Source: Bacillus sp. NEB1478 (GTDB lineage: Bacteria > Bacillota > Bacilli > Bacillales > Fictibacillaceae). From it: a stretch of DNA of 64,000 nt. Within the stretch, counting starts at the first letter, position 1, and each line of letters starts with the position of its first letter. The position numbers and the translations under genes were made by a program. The DNA lies in NCBI RefSeq assembly GCF_031582965.1, contig NZ_CP134049.1, positions 2,418,001 to 2,482,000 on the forward strand, in the 5' to 3' direction. Below are positions 1 through 7,804 of the stretch, piece by piece. The notes under the pieces are model-generated. The model was given only the letters and a program-made list of their open reading frames with translations. It searched no databases and was not told the DNA's origin.

Positions 1-116
1 AAACTCGGCTGCCGCCAAACCTTATCCGTCAGCCTTAGTTGCACTTATACTTTAAACCTAAACTTGTCACTGCGTCCCGTAATTCATCCTGCTAACAAGT
101 TATACTTTCTTAAAGT

Positions 117-158
117 AAAAAAAATACGTGGCACAGACTTTTTGTCCGTGCCACGTAT
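117..158 (-). terminator. Terminator of the yitT-like gene
   Basis: A near-perfect inverted repeat (124-138 pairing with 144-158, five-base loop) is followed on the minus strand by eight T residues (124-117). It lies just downstream of the stop codon at 196-198. This is the classic layout of an intrinsic terminator. Confidence 0.85.
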
Positions 159-195
159 ACAAATGCGGTATTTGTATTTGTATGGGGTCTGTCCC

Positions 196-1068
196 CTAGC
201 CGTCGTTGCGGAAGAATCCAAAGATGCCAGTGGTATGAACAATGTTCGTGAAGGCATTTGGATCGACTTCTTTTAAGACTTGCTCCAAATCATACAGTTC
301 ATAGCGTGTAATAACGATGATGAGCATCTCTTTTTCTTGATTAGAAAATGCCCCTTTCGCAGGAATAATCGTAATTCCCCTTACCATCTGACCATGTATA
401 GCTTCCTGCAGTTCCTTTCCTTTCTTCGTGACGATCATCGCTGTCAATTTCTCGTGACGTGTATGGACTGTATCGATGACCCTTGAGGATACATAAAGTG
501 CTACAAGTGTATATAGCGCTTTTTCCCAGCCGAACAAGAAACCTGCAGCTAAAATAATTAAGCCATTCAAAATGAAAAAGTAACCGCCGATCGGCTTGTT
601 TTTCATTCTGGATAATACCATTGCAATGATATCTAATCCACCTGTTGAAGCACCATATTTCAATGTTATTCCTACACCAAGAGCAGCAATTACACCGCCA
701 AATACGGCATTTAATAATATGTCAGTGGATACAACAGTGATCGGAATAACTTGCAAGAAAAATGTAATCATAAGTACACTAAAAAAACTGTATACCGTAA
801 AGGACTTTCCTACCTTATACCATCCTAATATAGAAACTGGAATGTTAAAAACGAAATATAAAATACCTGTTGTGATAGGAAAACTTGTATTTTCGAGTAG
901 TGAAGATAAAAGCTGAGCGATCCCTGTAAATCCACTTGCATAGACTTTTGCAGGAATTAAAAACATGTTTAATGAAACAGCATTTAAAATTGCCCCAACT
1001 ATTATAAAAAATATTTTCTTCATTTCAGTAATTCCAAGTTCAGAAATACGAAAACGATCTCTTATCAT
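196..1068 (-). CDS. yitT: YitT family membrane protein (DUF161/DUF2179)
   Basis: Multi-pass inner membrane protein of about 290 residues with at least five hydrophobic segments in the first 190 residues, followed by a soluble C-terminal domain of the DUF2179 type (about 205-285). The family is widespread in Firmicutes and its function is unsettled. An upstream in-frame ATG at 1092 exists. I chose 1068 because AAGGAGG lies six bases before it and the protein then begins MIRDRFRISELG. The last codons run into a GGGG-N5-CCCC motif at 184-196. It is divergent from the degV-like gene, as in the B. subtilis yitS/yitT neighbourhood. Transcription ends at the hairpin at 117-158. Confidence 0.85.
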   Translation of the reverse strand: MIRDRFRISELGITEMKKIFFIIVGAILNAVSLNMFLIPAKVYASGFTGIAQLLSSLLENTSFPITTGILYFVFNIPVSILGWYKVGKSFTVYSFFSVLMITFFLQVIPITVVSTDILLNAVFGGVIAALGVGITLKYGASTGGLDIIAMVLSRMKNKPIGGYFFILNGLIILAAGFLFGWEKALYTLVALYVSSRVIDTVHTRHEKLTAMIVTKKGKELQEAIHGQMVRGITIIPAKGAFSNQEKEMLIIVITRYELYDLEQVLKEVDPNAFTNIVHTTGIFGFFRNDG

Positions 1069-1219
1069 ATGGGTCCTCCTTTCGACATCCAAGATTCATT
1101 TTTACCAGAAAAGCGAGAACCGCGTCAATAGCCAGATTTCCTATTTTATAAACATGAGCATTGCCTTTTCATTCCAACACAAGGTAAACTATAAAAAAAG
1201 CCATTAAGCAGGTGAAAAA

Positions 1220-2086
1220 ATGATACATATAATTACTGATACAGGTTCCGATCTGCCGAAACAAATCATGGACGAGCTGGATATCATCATGCTTCCGCTA
1301 GTCGTTCAAGTTAACAACGAAGAATACTTCGATCGTTCAACGATTGAACCCAAACAGCTCTATACATATATGAAAGATGGTGCAGCTCCAAAGACTGCAC
1401 AAGTACCTCCTGCTCTTATTAAAGAAACACTGGAAACTATCGCAAAAAAGGGAGAGTCTGCAATATACATCACACTGTCTTCTGGTATTAGCGGTACATA
1501 CCAGACAGCTGTACTTATGAAAAATGAAGTGCTTGAAGAATATCCTGATGCTAATATCGAAGTCTTTGATAGTCAGGCTGCCTCTTTAGGATACGGTTTA
1601 ATGGTATATGAAGCCGCTAAACAAGCTAAAGACGGCAAATCGTTTGACGAAATAATACATACCCTAAATCACTACATAGAGCACCTTGAACTTATTTTTA
1701 CCGTAGATGACCTTGAATATTTATTGCGTGGCGGCAGAATAAGCAAAACAGCTGCAGTGATGGGTACTCTTTTAAAAATAAAACCTGTATTGCACATGGA
1801 AGACGGAAAGCTTTTCCCTCTTGAGAAATTAAGAGGCAAGAAAAAAGTGTTAGGCCGTATGGTTGAAATCATGAAAGAAAGATCGCAAACAACGGATAAT
1901 ATTTCAACAATTGGAATCAGTCATGCAGATGATGTTGAGACTGCCCAGGCTCTTAAAGAAATGATTATTGAAGAAACAGGAAATAAAAACATCCTGATTA
2001 CGATGATCGGATGTGCCATCGGAGCACATGCTGGACCAGGCACGATTGCATTATTCTTTTTAAATACACCATTAAAAGAATCTTAA
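1220..2086 (+). CDS. yitS: DegV family protein (YitS-like)
   Basis: 288 residues, a normal DegV-family length. The N terminus TDTGSDLP, the SSGISGTYQTA segment near residue 88 and LRGGRISK near residue 168 are typical of these two-domain proteins. Family members bind a fatty acid between the domains, and some act as the binding subunit of fatty-acid kinase (FakB). No FakA-like kinase is visible here, so a kinase role is unproven. It starts at an ATG behind a weak GCAGGTG site and is followed 57 bases later by a small gene with a strong ribosome binding site, probably on the same transcript. Confidence 0.88.
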   Translation: MIHIITDTGSDLPKQIMDELDIIMLPLVVQVNNEEYFDRSTIEPKQLYTYMKDGAAPKTAQVPPALIKETLETIAKKGESAIYITLSSGISGTYQTAVLMKNEVLEEYPDANIEVFDSQAASLGYGLMVYEAAKQAKDGKSFDEIIHTLNHYIEHLELIFTVDDLEYLLRGGRISKTAAVMGTLLKIKPVLHMEDGKLFPLEKLRGKKKVLGRMVEIMKERSQTTDNISTIGISHADDVETAQALKEMIIEETGNKNILITMIGCAIGAHAGPGTIALFFLNTPLKES

Positions 2087-2143
2087 AACATACGTATAAA
2101 CGATTCCCTTCTGACAGATGTTAGTGACAGGAGGGATTCAAAC

Positions 2144-2281
2144 ATGACACATCGATATACAAAAGACAACGATAAGAGACCCGAAGACAATCAGGCAATG
2201 AATCAGCTGAAAAACGAAGCTGAGATGGCGACCAAACAAAAAGGCAAACAGCCATACTCGAAGAAGCCTGACCATTTATAA
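2144..2281 (+). CDS. 45-residue hydrophilic protein, function unknown
   Basis: A short open frame beginning MTHRYTKDND and ending KKPDHL. It is rich in Lys, Asp, Asn and Gln, with no hydrophobic segment and no Cys. An excellent AGGAGGG site lies seven bases before the ATG, and a terminator follows 20 bases after the stop, so it is very likely translated. The composition recalls the tiny uncharacterised Bacillus families such as DUF3941, but I am not certain of that assignment. Its position directly after the DegV gene suggests cotranscription. Confidence 0.7.
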   Translation: MTHRYTKDNDKRPEDNQAMNQLKNEAEMATKQKGKQPYSKKPDHL

Positions 2282-2297
2282 AAAGTCAACTCATATT

Positions 2298-2330
2298 AAA
2301 AAAGGCAACCCAACTGGGCTGCCTTTTCTT
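2298..2330. terminator. Bidirectional terminator between small gene and kinase
   Basis: A stem of AAAAGGCA...TGCCTTTT type with T-rich flanks on both strands lies between two converging genes (stops at 2281 and 2345), so it can end both transcripts. Confidence 0.75.
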
Positions 2331-2344
2331 ATGCTGCTCTGTCA

Positions 2345-3487
2345 TTAAACCATTGGAAACGAAATCGTAAAGCACGTAAATTCCTTTTTTGATTTTACTT
2401 CAATGGTTCCGTTATGTTTCTCAACAATTTGTTTACAGACAGACAGTCCAAGGCCCGTGCCAAGCGATTTGGTCGTAACAAATGGCTGGAATACATTTTC
2501 TAATAAATAATCTGGAATCGGTTTTCCGTTGTTGCAAATCGAAAGTTCCACATGATTTTCTTTCTTTTTTAATGTCACTTCGATTTTTCTTTCGCCATTC
2601 CACTCGCTTAATTCTTCAACGGCATTGACTAATATGTTAAGTAGAACTTGCTTGATTTGTGAGCTGTCACCATTAATATATACTTCTTCGTTCAATTTTA
2701 GATGAACGATAATATTTGCTTCAGTAAATCGCGGATACATAAATGCAAACATTTCTTTAATCAATTTTGTAAAAGGGATTTTAACAAGATTGTCCTCAAG
2801 GCCCCTCATTTTGGATAAATATAAAAACTGACTAATTTTTTCTTCAAGACTAAGCATCTCATTTTGAATAATTTCAAAGTAATACTCTGATTGCTCTGTC
2901 TTCTCCAATTCCTTTTGCAGCAAATAAATAAATCCTTTTACCGAAGTGAGCGGATTCCTAAACTCATGTGCAAAACTGGCTGCGATCTGGCCAAGCATAG
3001 TTAGTCTATCATGATGCATTTCTTGTATAAACTGATTTTTGTCTTCGATTATGGAATCCTTCAAAGATGTATAGTGCTCAACGCTTAATAACAATAAATG
3101 ATCAAAATAGCGCTGCATCAGAAGTACGCCTTCCCCTTTTTCCTGCTCTTTCAATAATGAACACATCAAAAGTTCATATACTATGCTTCTGCCTATATTT
3201 ATGTTATGAACAAAATCCCCGATGTTCGCTTTCGCCTCTATACGTTCTTTGGCCATTTTAGTTGTAAGCGTTCCTACATGTTCCAGAGACCCGCTCTCTA
3301 AAAAATAAATTAATTCATCTATCGTTTGTAACCCGTTCGATTTAACTTCTGTATAAAAAGGGTCATTCTGCGGAAGCAGCACGTGTTCTAGCCACATATC
3401 AACAATATTTGACTTCTGCTCTAGTAAAAACTGAGCGAGATTCTTATTCCCTTTTACTTGAGTATCGCACTCTGCCAATGTATTCAC
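2345..3487 (-). CDS. Soluble histidine kinase, sporulation-kinase-like
   Basis: 380 residues without a transmembrane segment. Residues 1-150 form a helical sensor region resembling the N-terminal domains of RsbR/Kin-type proteins. HisKA follows with the phospho-accepting His174 in AHEFRNPLT, then HATPase with an N box near residue 285 and the GLGLSVCKQIV G2 box near residue 345. The H-box resembles KinA/KinE-class kinases that feed the Spo0A phosphorelay. No response regulator gene is adjacent, so it is an orphan. The frame opens with GTG at 3487, but that codon is embedded in the GAGGGTG site. TTG at 3478, six bases after it, may be the true start. The signal it senses cannot be told from sequence. 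Confidence 0.85.
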   Translation of the reverse strand: MNTLAECDTQVKGNKNLAQFLLEQKSNIVDMWLEHVLLPQNDPFYTEVKSNGLQTIDELIYFLESGSLEHVGTLTTKMAKERIEAKANIGDFVHNINIGRSIVYELLMCSLLKEQEKGEGVLLMQRYFDHLLLLSVEHYTSLKDSIIEDKNQFIQEMHHDRLTMLGQIAASFAHEFRNPLTSVKGFIYLLQKELEKTEQSEYYFEIIQNEMLSLEEKISQFLYLSKMRGLEDNLVKIPFTKLIKEMFAFMYPRFTEANIIVHLKLNEEVYINGDSSQIKQVLLNILVNAVEELSEWNGERKIEVTLKKKENHVELSICNNGKPIPDYLLENVFQPFVTTKSLGTGLGLSVCKQIVEKHNGTIEVKSKKEFTCFTISFPMV

Positions 3488-3643
3488 CCTCTACCCATAC
3501 AATCTCTTCATCCATTATGAAGTATATTTGCAAAATCTACAATGAATTGTCGAAATGTGTATACACTTGGAAAAATATACATGAGGAGGAAACGACATTA
3601 ATTCAAACACTAAGTACTAAAAGACCGTGAAAGGATGATATTC

Positions 3644-4534
3644 ATGCATACGATGTGGAAAGGTGCAATTAGCTTCGGTTTAGTAAATATACCGATTAAG
3701 TTATTTGCTGCTACAGAAAACAAAGACATTAAAATGAGATATTTACACGAAAAATGTCATACTCCTGTTCAATATGAAAAGATTTGTCCTTCATGTGAGG
3801 AAACAGTTGACGCAAAAGAAATCGTAAAAGGATATGAATATGAACCTGGCAAATTTGTTGTAGTCGAAAAAGAGGAACTTGACGAACTTGCTGGTGTCTC
3901 AGATAAATCCATAGAGATTATTGATTTTATACAATTAGAAGAAATTGATCCTATCTTCTATAACCGTTCTTATTTTATTGGTCCTGGAGAAAACGGAACA
4001 AAATCCTTTGCTCTTCTAAAAAAAGCTATGGAAGACACCGGGAAAATCGGATTAGCAAAATTTACTCTTCGCTCTAAAGAACATTTGGCAGCGGTTCGCG
4101 TTTATAAAAACGGCTTAGTTCTGGAAACGATTTTTTATCCGGATGAAGTACGAAACGTAGACCATGTTCCAGGCTTAACTGACGAAGTATCTCTTAATGA
4201 TAAAGAGCTGGACATGGCTAAGCAGCTTATTGAACAGTTAACCGCGCCATTTGAACCGGAAAAATATGAAGATGAATACCGAGAAGCTGTTCTTGAACTA
4301 ATCCATACAAAAATTTCTGGCAATGAAGTTAAAATCTCTAAAGAAAAACCGAAATCGAATGTTGTGGATTTAATGGAAGCACTGCAAGCTTCGATCAATG
4401 AAAGTAAAGGGAAAGAAAAAGACACAAAAAGAGAAGAAACAAAAGGAAAAGAGACGAAAGAACAACAAGAAGCTTCAGAAAAGAGTACCAAAAAGAAAAA
4501 ATCAACGAACAAAAAGAAAGCATCTAGCTCTTAA
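3644..4534 (+). CDS. ku: Ku protein, non-homologous end joining
   Basis: Prokaryotic Ku homodimer subunit of 296 residues that threads onto broken DNA ends and recruits LigD. The core fold spans residues 1-250 and begins MHTMWKGAISFGLVNIP. It is followed by a Lys/Glu-rich tail ending in KKKSTNKKKASSS, as in extended Ku tails that contact DNA. An ATG at 3635 lies in the ribosome binding site AAAGGATG, so 3644 is preferred. The stop TAA shares its last base with the start of the ligase gene at 4534, so the two are coupled. In B. subtilis the corresponding ykoV/ykoU genes serve spore DNA repair. I do not see a convincing forespore promoter here. Confidence 0.93.
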   Translation: MHTMWKGAISFGLVNIPIKLFAATENKDIKMRYLHEKCHTPVQYEKICPSCEETVDAKEIVKGYEYEPGKFVVVEKEELDELAGVSDKSIEIIDFIQLEEIDPIFYNRSYFIGPGENGTKSFALLKKAMEDTGKIGLAKFTLRSKEHLAAVRVYKNGLVLETIFYPDEVRNVDHVPGLTDEVSLNDKELDMAKQLIEQLTAPFEPEKYEDEYREAVLELIHTKISGNEVKISKEKPKSNVVDLMEALQASINESKGKEKDTKREETKGKETKEQQEASEKSTKKKKSTNKKKASSS

Positions 4535-5496
4535 TGAAACAGCATTTTTTAAAACCAATGCTCCCCACTTTAGCGGAAACACTGCCAGTCGGAGTAAATT
4601 GGGTTTATGAAGTAAAATATGATGGATTTCGGTGTCTGCTTTATTGGGATGAGAATACGATTATCATGACATCAAGAAATGGCCATCCTTTACATGAAAT
4701 TTTCCCTGAAATCCCTGCATTTCTATCTGTTTATACAAAAAAATTATCACCTTATTTCCCATTCTTAATTGATGGAGAATTATGCATTTTGGAAAATCCA
4801 TTCAAAGCCAGTTTTGAACTGGTTCAAAAAAGAGGAAGACTCAAATCCCGTGCAAAAATCAAACACGCCTCTTCCGCATTCCCTTCATCTTTTTGTGCGT
4901 TTGACCTTCTTACGATAACCGGAAAAAACATTTGTAATGAACCTTTTTTGAGAAGAAAAGAAGTATTGATCAAGATTTTTGGTGAAATGGATATACCTGC
5001 TAAAGAAATATCGATTGATTCCCCATTCAATTACATTCCATTTACAACCGACTTAAGTCATATACAAGAGCTGGTTGTAAATCATCATGGTGAAGGAATC
5101 GTAGCGAAAAAGACAATGAGTAAATGGTCAACAGCTGCTAGAACTCCTTCTTGGATCAAAGTAAAAAACCTTAAAATGGGAACATTTTTTCTTCTTGGAC
5201 TTGATACCGAAAATGGATTCTTTCATGTAGGAATTTTAAAAGAAAAAATCGTTACTTTCATCGGATTGTTTGCTCATGGGATTACAGATGAAGAGAAAGA
5301 AGCATTAGTTCAAATCGTGAAAAAAAATCAAAGTGCGCGAAGAGGTTCGTTTATCGAGATAAAACCTTCTATATGCGTTGAACTTTCCTTTTTGGAATTG
5401 TACAAAGAGCAACTAAGACAACCGCGTTTTATAAGGTTTCGGTTTGATGTGAAGTGGGAGGATTGTACATGGGAAAGCCTGCAAAAGAACAATTAA
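4534..5496 (+). CDS. ligD: ATP-dependent DNA ligase, LigD ligase part
   Basis: 320 residues covering the ligase half of a Bacillus-type LigD, which seals the ends joined by Ku. Motif I KYDGFR carries the adenylated Lys28. Further nucleotidyltransferase motifs follow (LIDGEL near 80, GEGIVAKK near 190, WIKVKN near 208), then an OB domain ending near CTWESL. The frame ends within 20 bases of that point. The polymerase domain continues in another frame from 5469. Adding one A to the AAAA run near 5483-5486 would join both into a protein of about 618 residues, close to the 611 of B. subtilis LigD. Either the gene is naturally split at the domain border or one base is missing. Confidence 0.88.
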   Translation: MKQHFLKPMLPTLAETLPVGVNWVYEVKYDGFRCLLYWDENTIIMTSRNGHPLHEIFPEIPAFLSVYTKKLSPYFPFLIDGELCILENPFKASFELVQKRGRLKSRAKIKHASSAFPSSFCAFDLLTITGKNICNEPFLRRKEVLIKIFGEMDIPAKEISIDSPFNYIPFTTDLSHIQELVVNHHGEGIVAKKTMSKWSTAARTPSWIKVKNLKMGTFFLLGLDTENGFFHVGILKEKIVTFIGLFAHGITDEEKEALVQIVKKNQSARRGSFIEIKPSICVELSFLELYKEQLRQPRFIRFRFDVKWEDCTWESLQKNN

Positions 5497-6389
5497 ATGT
5501 ACAAATTAATGGTGATCTTGTAACGATTACGAGCCCTGATAAACCTTTGTGGCCAAAAGTGGATTTGAACAAAATTGAATATATTAATTACTTAACTCAA
5601 ATTGCTCCTTATATCCTCCCGTTTTTAAGAAACAGAGCGTTAACAGTAATCCGTTATCCGCATGGAGTCGGCGAGGAACGTTTTTATCAAAAAAACTGTC
5701 CTGATTATGCACCTGAGTTTGTATCAACGATTCGCCAAGAAGACATTGACTATATTGTCTGCAATAACCTTCAGACCTTAATCTGGTTAGGCAATCAGCT
5801 TGCTTTTGAATTTCATATCCCATTCCGCTTAGCCGAAGCATCGTTCCCTTCAGAAATCGTTATGGATCTCGATCCTCCGTCTAGAAATGATTTTATATTA
5901 TCTGTTGAAGCGGCTTTAATGATTAAAGAAGTCTGCGATAATCTTCACTTAAAGACATTTGTCAAAACGAGCGGTAATAAAGGAATGCAAATCTACATTC
6001 CGCTTCCAGACAATCAAATATCTTTTGAAGATACACGTCTATTTACAGAATTTTTAGCTCACTATTTGATTGAACGGGAACCCCGATGGTTTACAATTGA
6101 ACGATTGAAAAAGAACCGAGGTAATAAATGCTATATTGATTATATTCAACATGCTGAAGGGAAAACCATTATCGCACCCTATTCTGTTAGAGGAAATGAA
6201 GATGCATTAATAGCAGCCCCTTTATTTTGGGAAGAAGTGTCTAGAACTTTAAAGCCAGAATTATTCCCAATGCCCGTTATGGAACAAAGAATTAAGGAAA
6301 AAGGAAATCCATTTGAATCCTTTTTTACTGCAAAAGATACACAGCCAATACTTCATATAATCAAGGCTCTCAAAGAAAAAAGCCTCTAG
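5469..6389 (+). CDS. ligD: LigD polymerase domain (primase-polymerase)
   Basis: 306 residues of the archaeo-eukaryotic primase type, which fills gaps during end joining. The metal-binding pair is in MDLDPP (Asp133 and Asp135), the SGNKG turn is near residue 170, and a third Asp lies in YIDYIQ near 205. In the LigD-Pol family the SGxKG turn is usually followed by a His two residues on; here Gln174 is in that place. The GTG at 5454 is possible, but the ATG at 5469 has GGAGG seven bases upstream. It overlaps the ligase frame by 28 bases. No 3'-phosphoesterase domain is present, as in other Bacillus LigD proteins. A terminator follows. Confidence 0.87.
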   Translation: MGKPAKEQLNVQINGDLVTITSPDKPLWPKVDLNKIEYINYLTQIAPYILPFLRNRALTVIRYPHGVGEERFYQKNCPDYAPEFVSTIRQEDIDYIVCNNLQTLIWLGNQLAFEFHIPFRLAEASFPSEIVMDLDPPSRNDFILSVEAALMIKEVCDNLHLKTFVKTSGNKGMQIYIPLPDNQISFEDTRLFTEFLAHYLIEREPRWFTIERLKKNRGNKCYIDYIQHAEGKTIIAPYSVRGNEDALIAAPLFWEEVSRTLKPELFPMPVMEQRIKEKGNPFESFFTAKDTQPILHIIKALKEKSL

Positions 6390-6432
6390 CGAGTAGATTT
6401 TCAGATCTGTACCGCTAAAGGCTTTTTATTAG
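6377..6432 (+). terminator. Terminator of the ku-ligD operon
   Basis: AAAAGCCTCTAGCG pairs with CGCTAAAGGCTTTT across a 24-base loop and is followed by T residues. It begins inside the last codons of the polymerase gene. Confidence 0.8.
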
Positions 6433-6656
6433 GCTGCTTTCTAAACAATTGTTGCTTTTTGGTTATTTTAGTAATCATTCTTCATTGAAAAGTAGATTGG
6501 AGTGCAAGGTGCGAGACTCCTCGGGATCAGTGTGACAGGTGGGACCCCGCAGGTGCAAAGCGCCACGGTGGCTCACCGTACGCTCCGAGGAAAGCGAGCT
6601 ACCTGGAGTGGTAATCAACTTCTAAGAGCCACAATGGATACGAAAACAGCCTTATT
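6429..6656. repeat. Long palindromic intergenic repeat element
   Basis: The two ends are imperfect inverted copies: TAGGCTGCTTTC at 6430 matches the complement of GAAAACAGCCTT near 6641-6652. Inside are nested arms (TGGAGTGC on the left, CACTCCAGG complementary on the right) around a G+C-rich core with GGGACCCCGCAGG and GGCTCACCG. From memory, very similar 150-230 bp elements recur in intergenic regions of many Bacillaceae. It contains no coding frame and resembles a non-autonomous, MITE-like or structured-RNA repeat. A database name is not claimed. Confidence 0.7.
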
Positions 6657-6657
6657 A

Positions 6658-7677
6658 TTAGAACTTACCGCATGATTGGCGTTTTACAAGTTTATATGGC
6701 ACTGTGACACGCTTAGGATTATGCTTAGGACTTTGAATACAATCTAATAAACCTTTAGCCGCTTCATATCCTAATTGAAAAATGTTGATATCTACTGACG
6801 TTAAGGATGGTGAGGATAACTCAGATAACATTACATTGTTAAAACTAACGATCGAAATATCTTCTGGTACACCAAGACCAAGCTCATTTAACGTATGCAG
6901 AATACCAAACGACATTAAATCATCCATTACAATTAATGCAGAAGGAGGATTATCTAAGGCCAACAATTCTTTAATCGCTTCCTGTCCGCCCTCTTTTAAA
7001 AACTCTTCATGAACGATGTATTCATCATTTAATGGCATATTAGCTTTTCGTATGGCTTTTTCATAACCTAACAATCTGTCAATGGTTACAACTAAGTTCA
7101 AATTACCTCCAACAAAACCAATCCGTTCATGTCCCAATGAAAGCAAATACTCAGTCATTTCCTCTGCCGCTTTAAAATTATCGTTATCAATATGCGTAAT
7201 ATTTTCAGCGTTTTTAAATGGCTTGCCTATAACCGTGAAGGGAAAGTTTTGTTCTTGCAAATATGACATGATGTTGTCATCCACACGAGAATATAGCATC
7301 ACGATTCCATCTACTCGGCGGCCTTGCACCATGCGGACTACACCTTCAAAGATCTCTTCCTCTGTGTTTCCTGTAGACATGTATAATGCATATTCCTGTT
7401 CATGGGCCATGGTACTAATGCCCCGAATGACTTCTGGAAAAAATGGATTCTGCATCGTCTTATCTGCTGAACTTGGCATAACAAGTCCAATCGCCTGCGT
7501 AGATCTGTTCGCAAGACTCCTTGCATTAAAATTCGGATGATAACCGAGATAGTCCATTGCCTCTTTCACTTTTCTCTTTGTCTTTTCTGATATTCGCGGA
7601 TTGTTGGCAATGACACGCGAAACAGTTGAAGGAGCAACGTCTGCTAATTTTGCTACGTCTTTAATGGTAACTGACAT
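6658..7677 (-). CDS. malR: LacI-family repressor of maltodextrin genes (MalR-like)
   Basis: 339 residues. The N-terminal LacI helix-turn-helix (residues 4-25, IKDVAKLADVAPSTVSRVI) and hinge helix (about 48-58) are followed by a periplasmic-binding-like effector domain. It is the last gene behind mdxEFG and the amylase on the same strand, so it most likely represses this locus until maltose or maltodextrin binds. The palindrome CAAACGTTTG at 12910-12919 upstream of mdxE is a candidate operator. The start ATG follows AAAGGGGG. The effector and operator are inferences. Confidence 0.85.
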   Translation of the reverse strand: MSVTIKDVAKLADVAPSTVSRVIANNPRISEKTKRKVKEAMDYLGYHPNFNARSLANRSTQAIGLVMPSSADKTMQNPFFPEVIRGISTMAHEQEYALYMSTGNTEEEIFEGVVRMVQGRRVDGIVMLYSRVDDNIMSYLQEQNFPFTVIGKPFKNAENITHIDNDNFKAAEEMTEYLLSLGHERIGFVGGNLNLVVTIDRLLGYEKAIRKANMPLNDEYIVHEEFLKEGGQEAIKELLALDNPPSALIVMDDLMSFGILHTLNELGLGVPEDISIVSFNNVMLSELSSPSLTSVDINIFQLGYEAAKGLLDCIQSPKHNPKRVTVPYKLVKRQSCGKF

Positions 7678-7804
7678 TTATGAGACCCCCTTTCAAAATC
7701 CTTATTTACTCATAAACACCATTGTATACGCTTACTAAATCCATTCATAATTGTATAGAATCACAAGAAAAAAAGAAATGGTTTTTGGTAAAGTTTGTAA
7801 AGTG

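Noticed and set aside
3557..3566. GTGTATACAC palindrome upstream of ku
   Set aside because: A ten-base palindrome in A+T-rich DNA is expected by chance, and no promoter elements line up with it.
3581..3609. GAGGAGG site followed by a possible mini-gene before ku
   Set aside because: The only frames are a six-codon ATG frame and an ATT frame of seven codons. Neither is convincing as a gene.
4135..4512. 125-codon minus-strand frame opposite ku
   Set aside because: It mirrors the Lys/Glu-rich tail of Ku and has Ser/Phe-rich low-complexity composition, with no ribosome site or family match.
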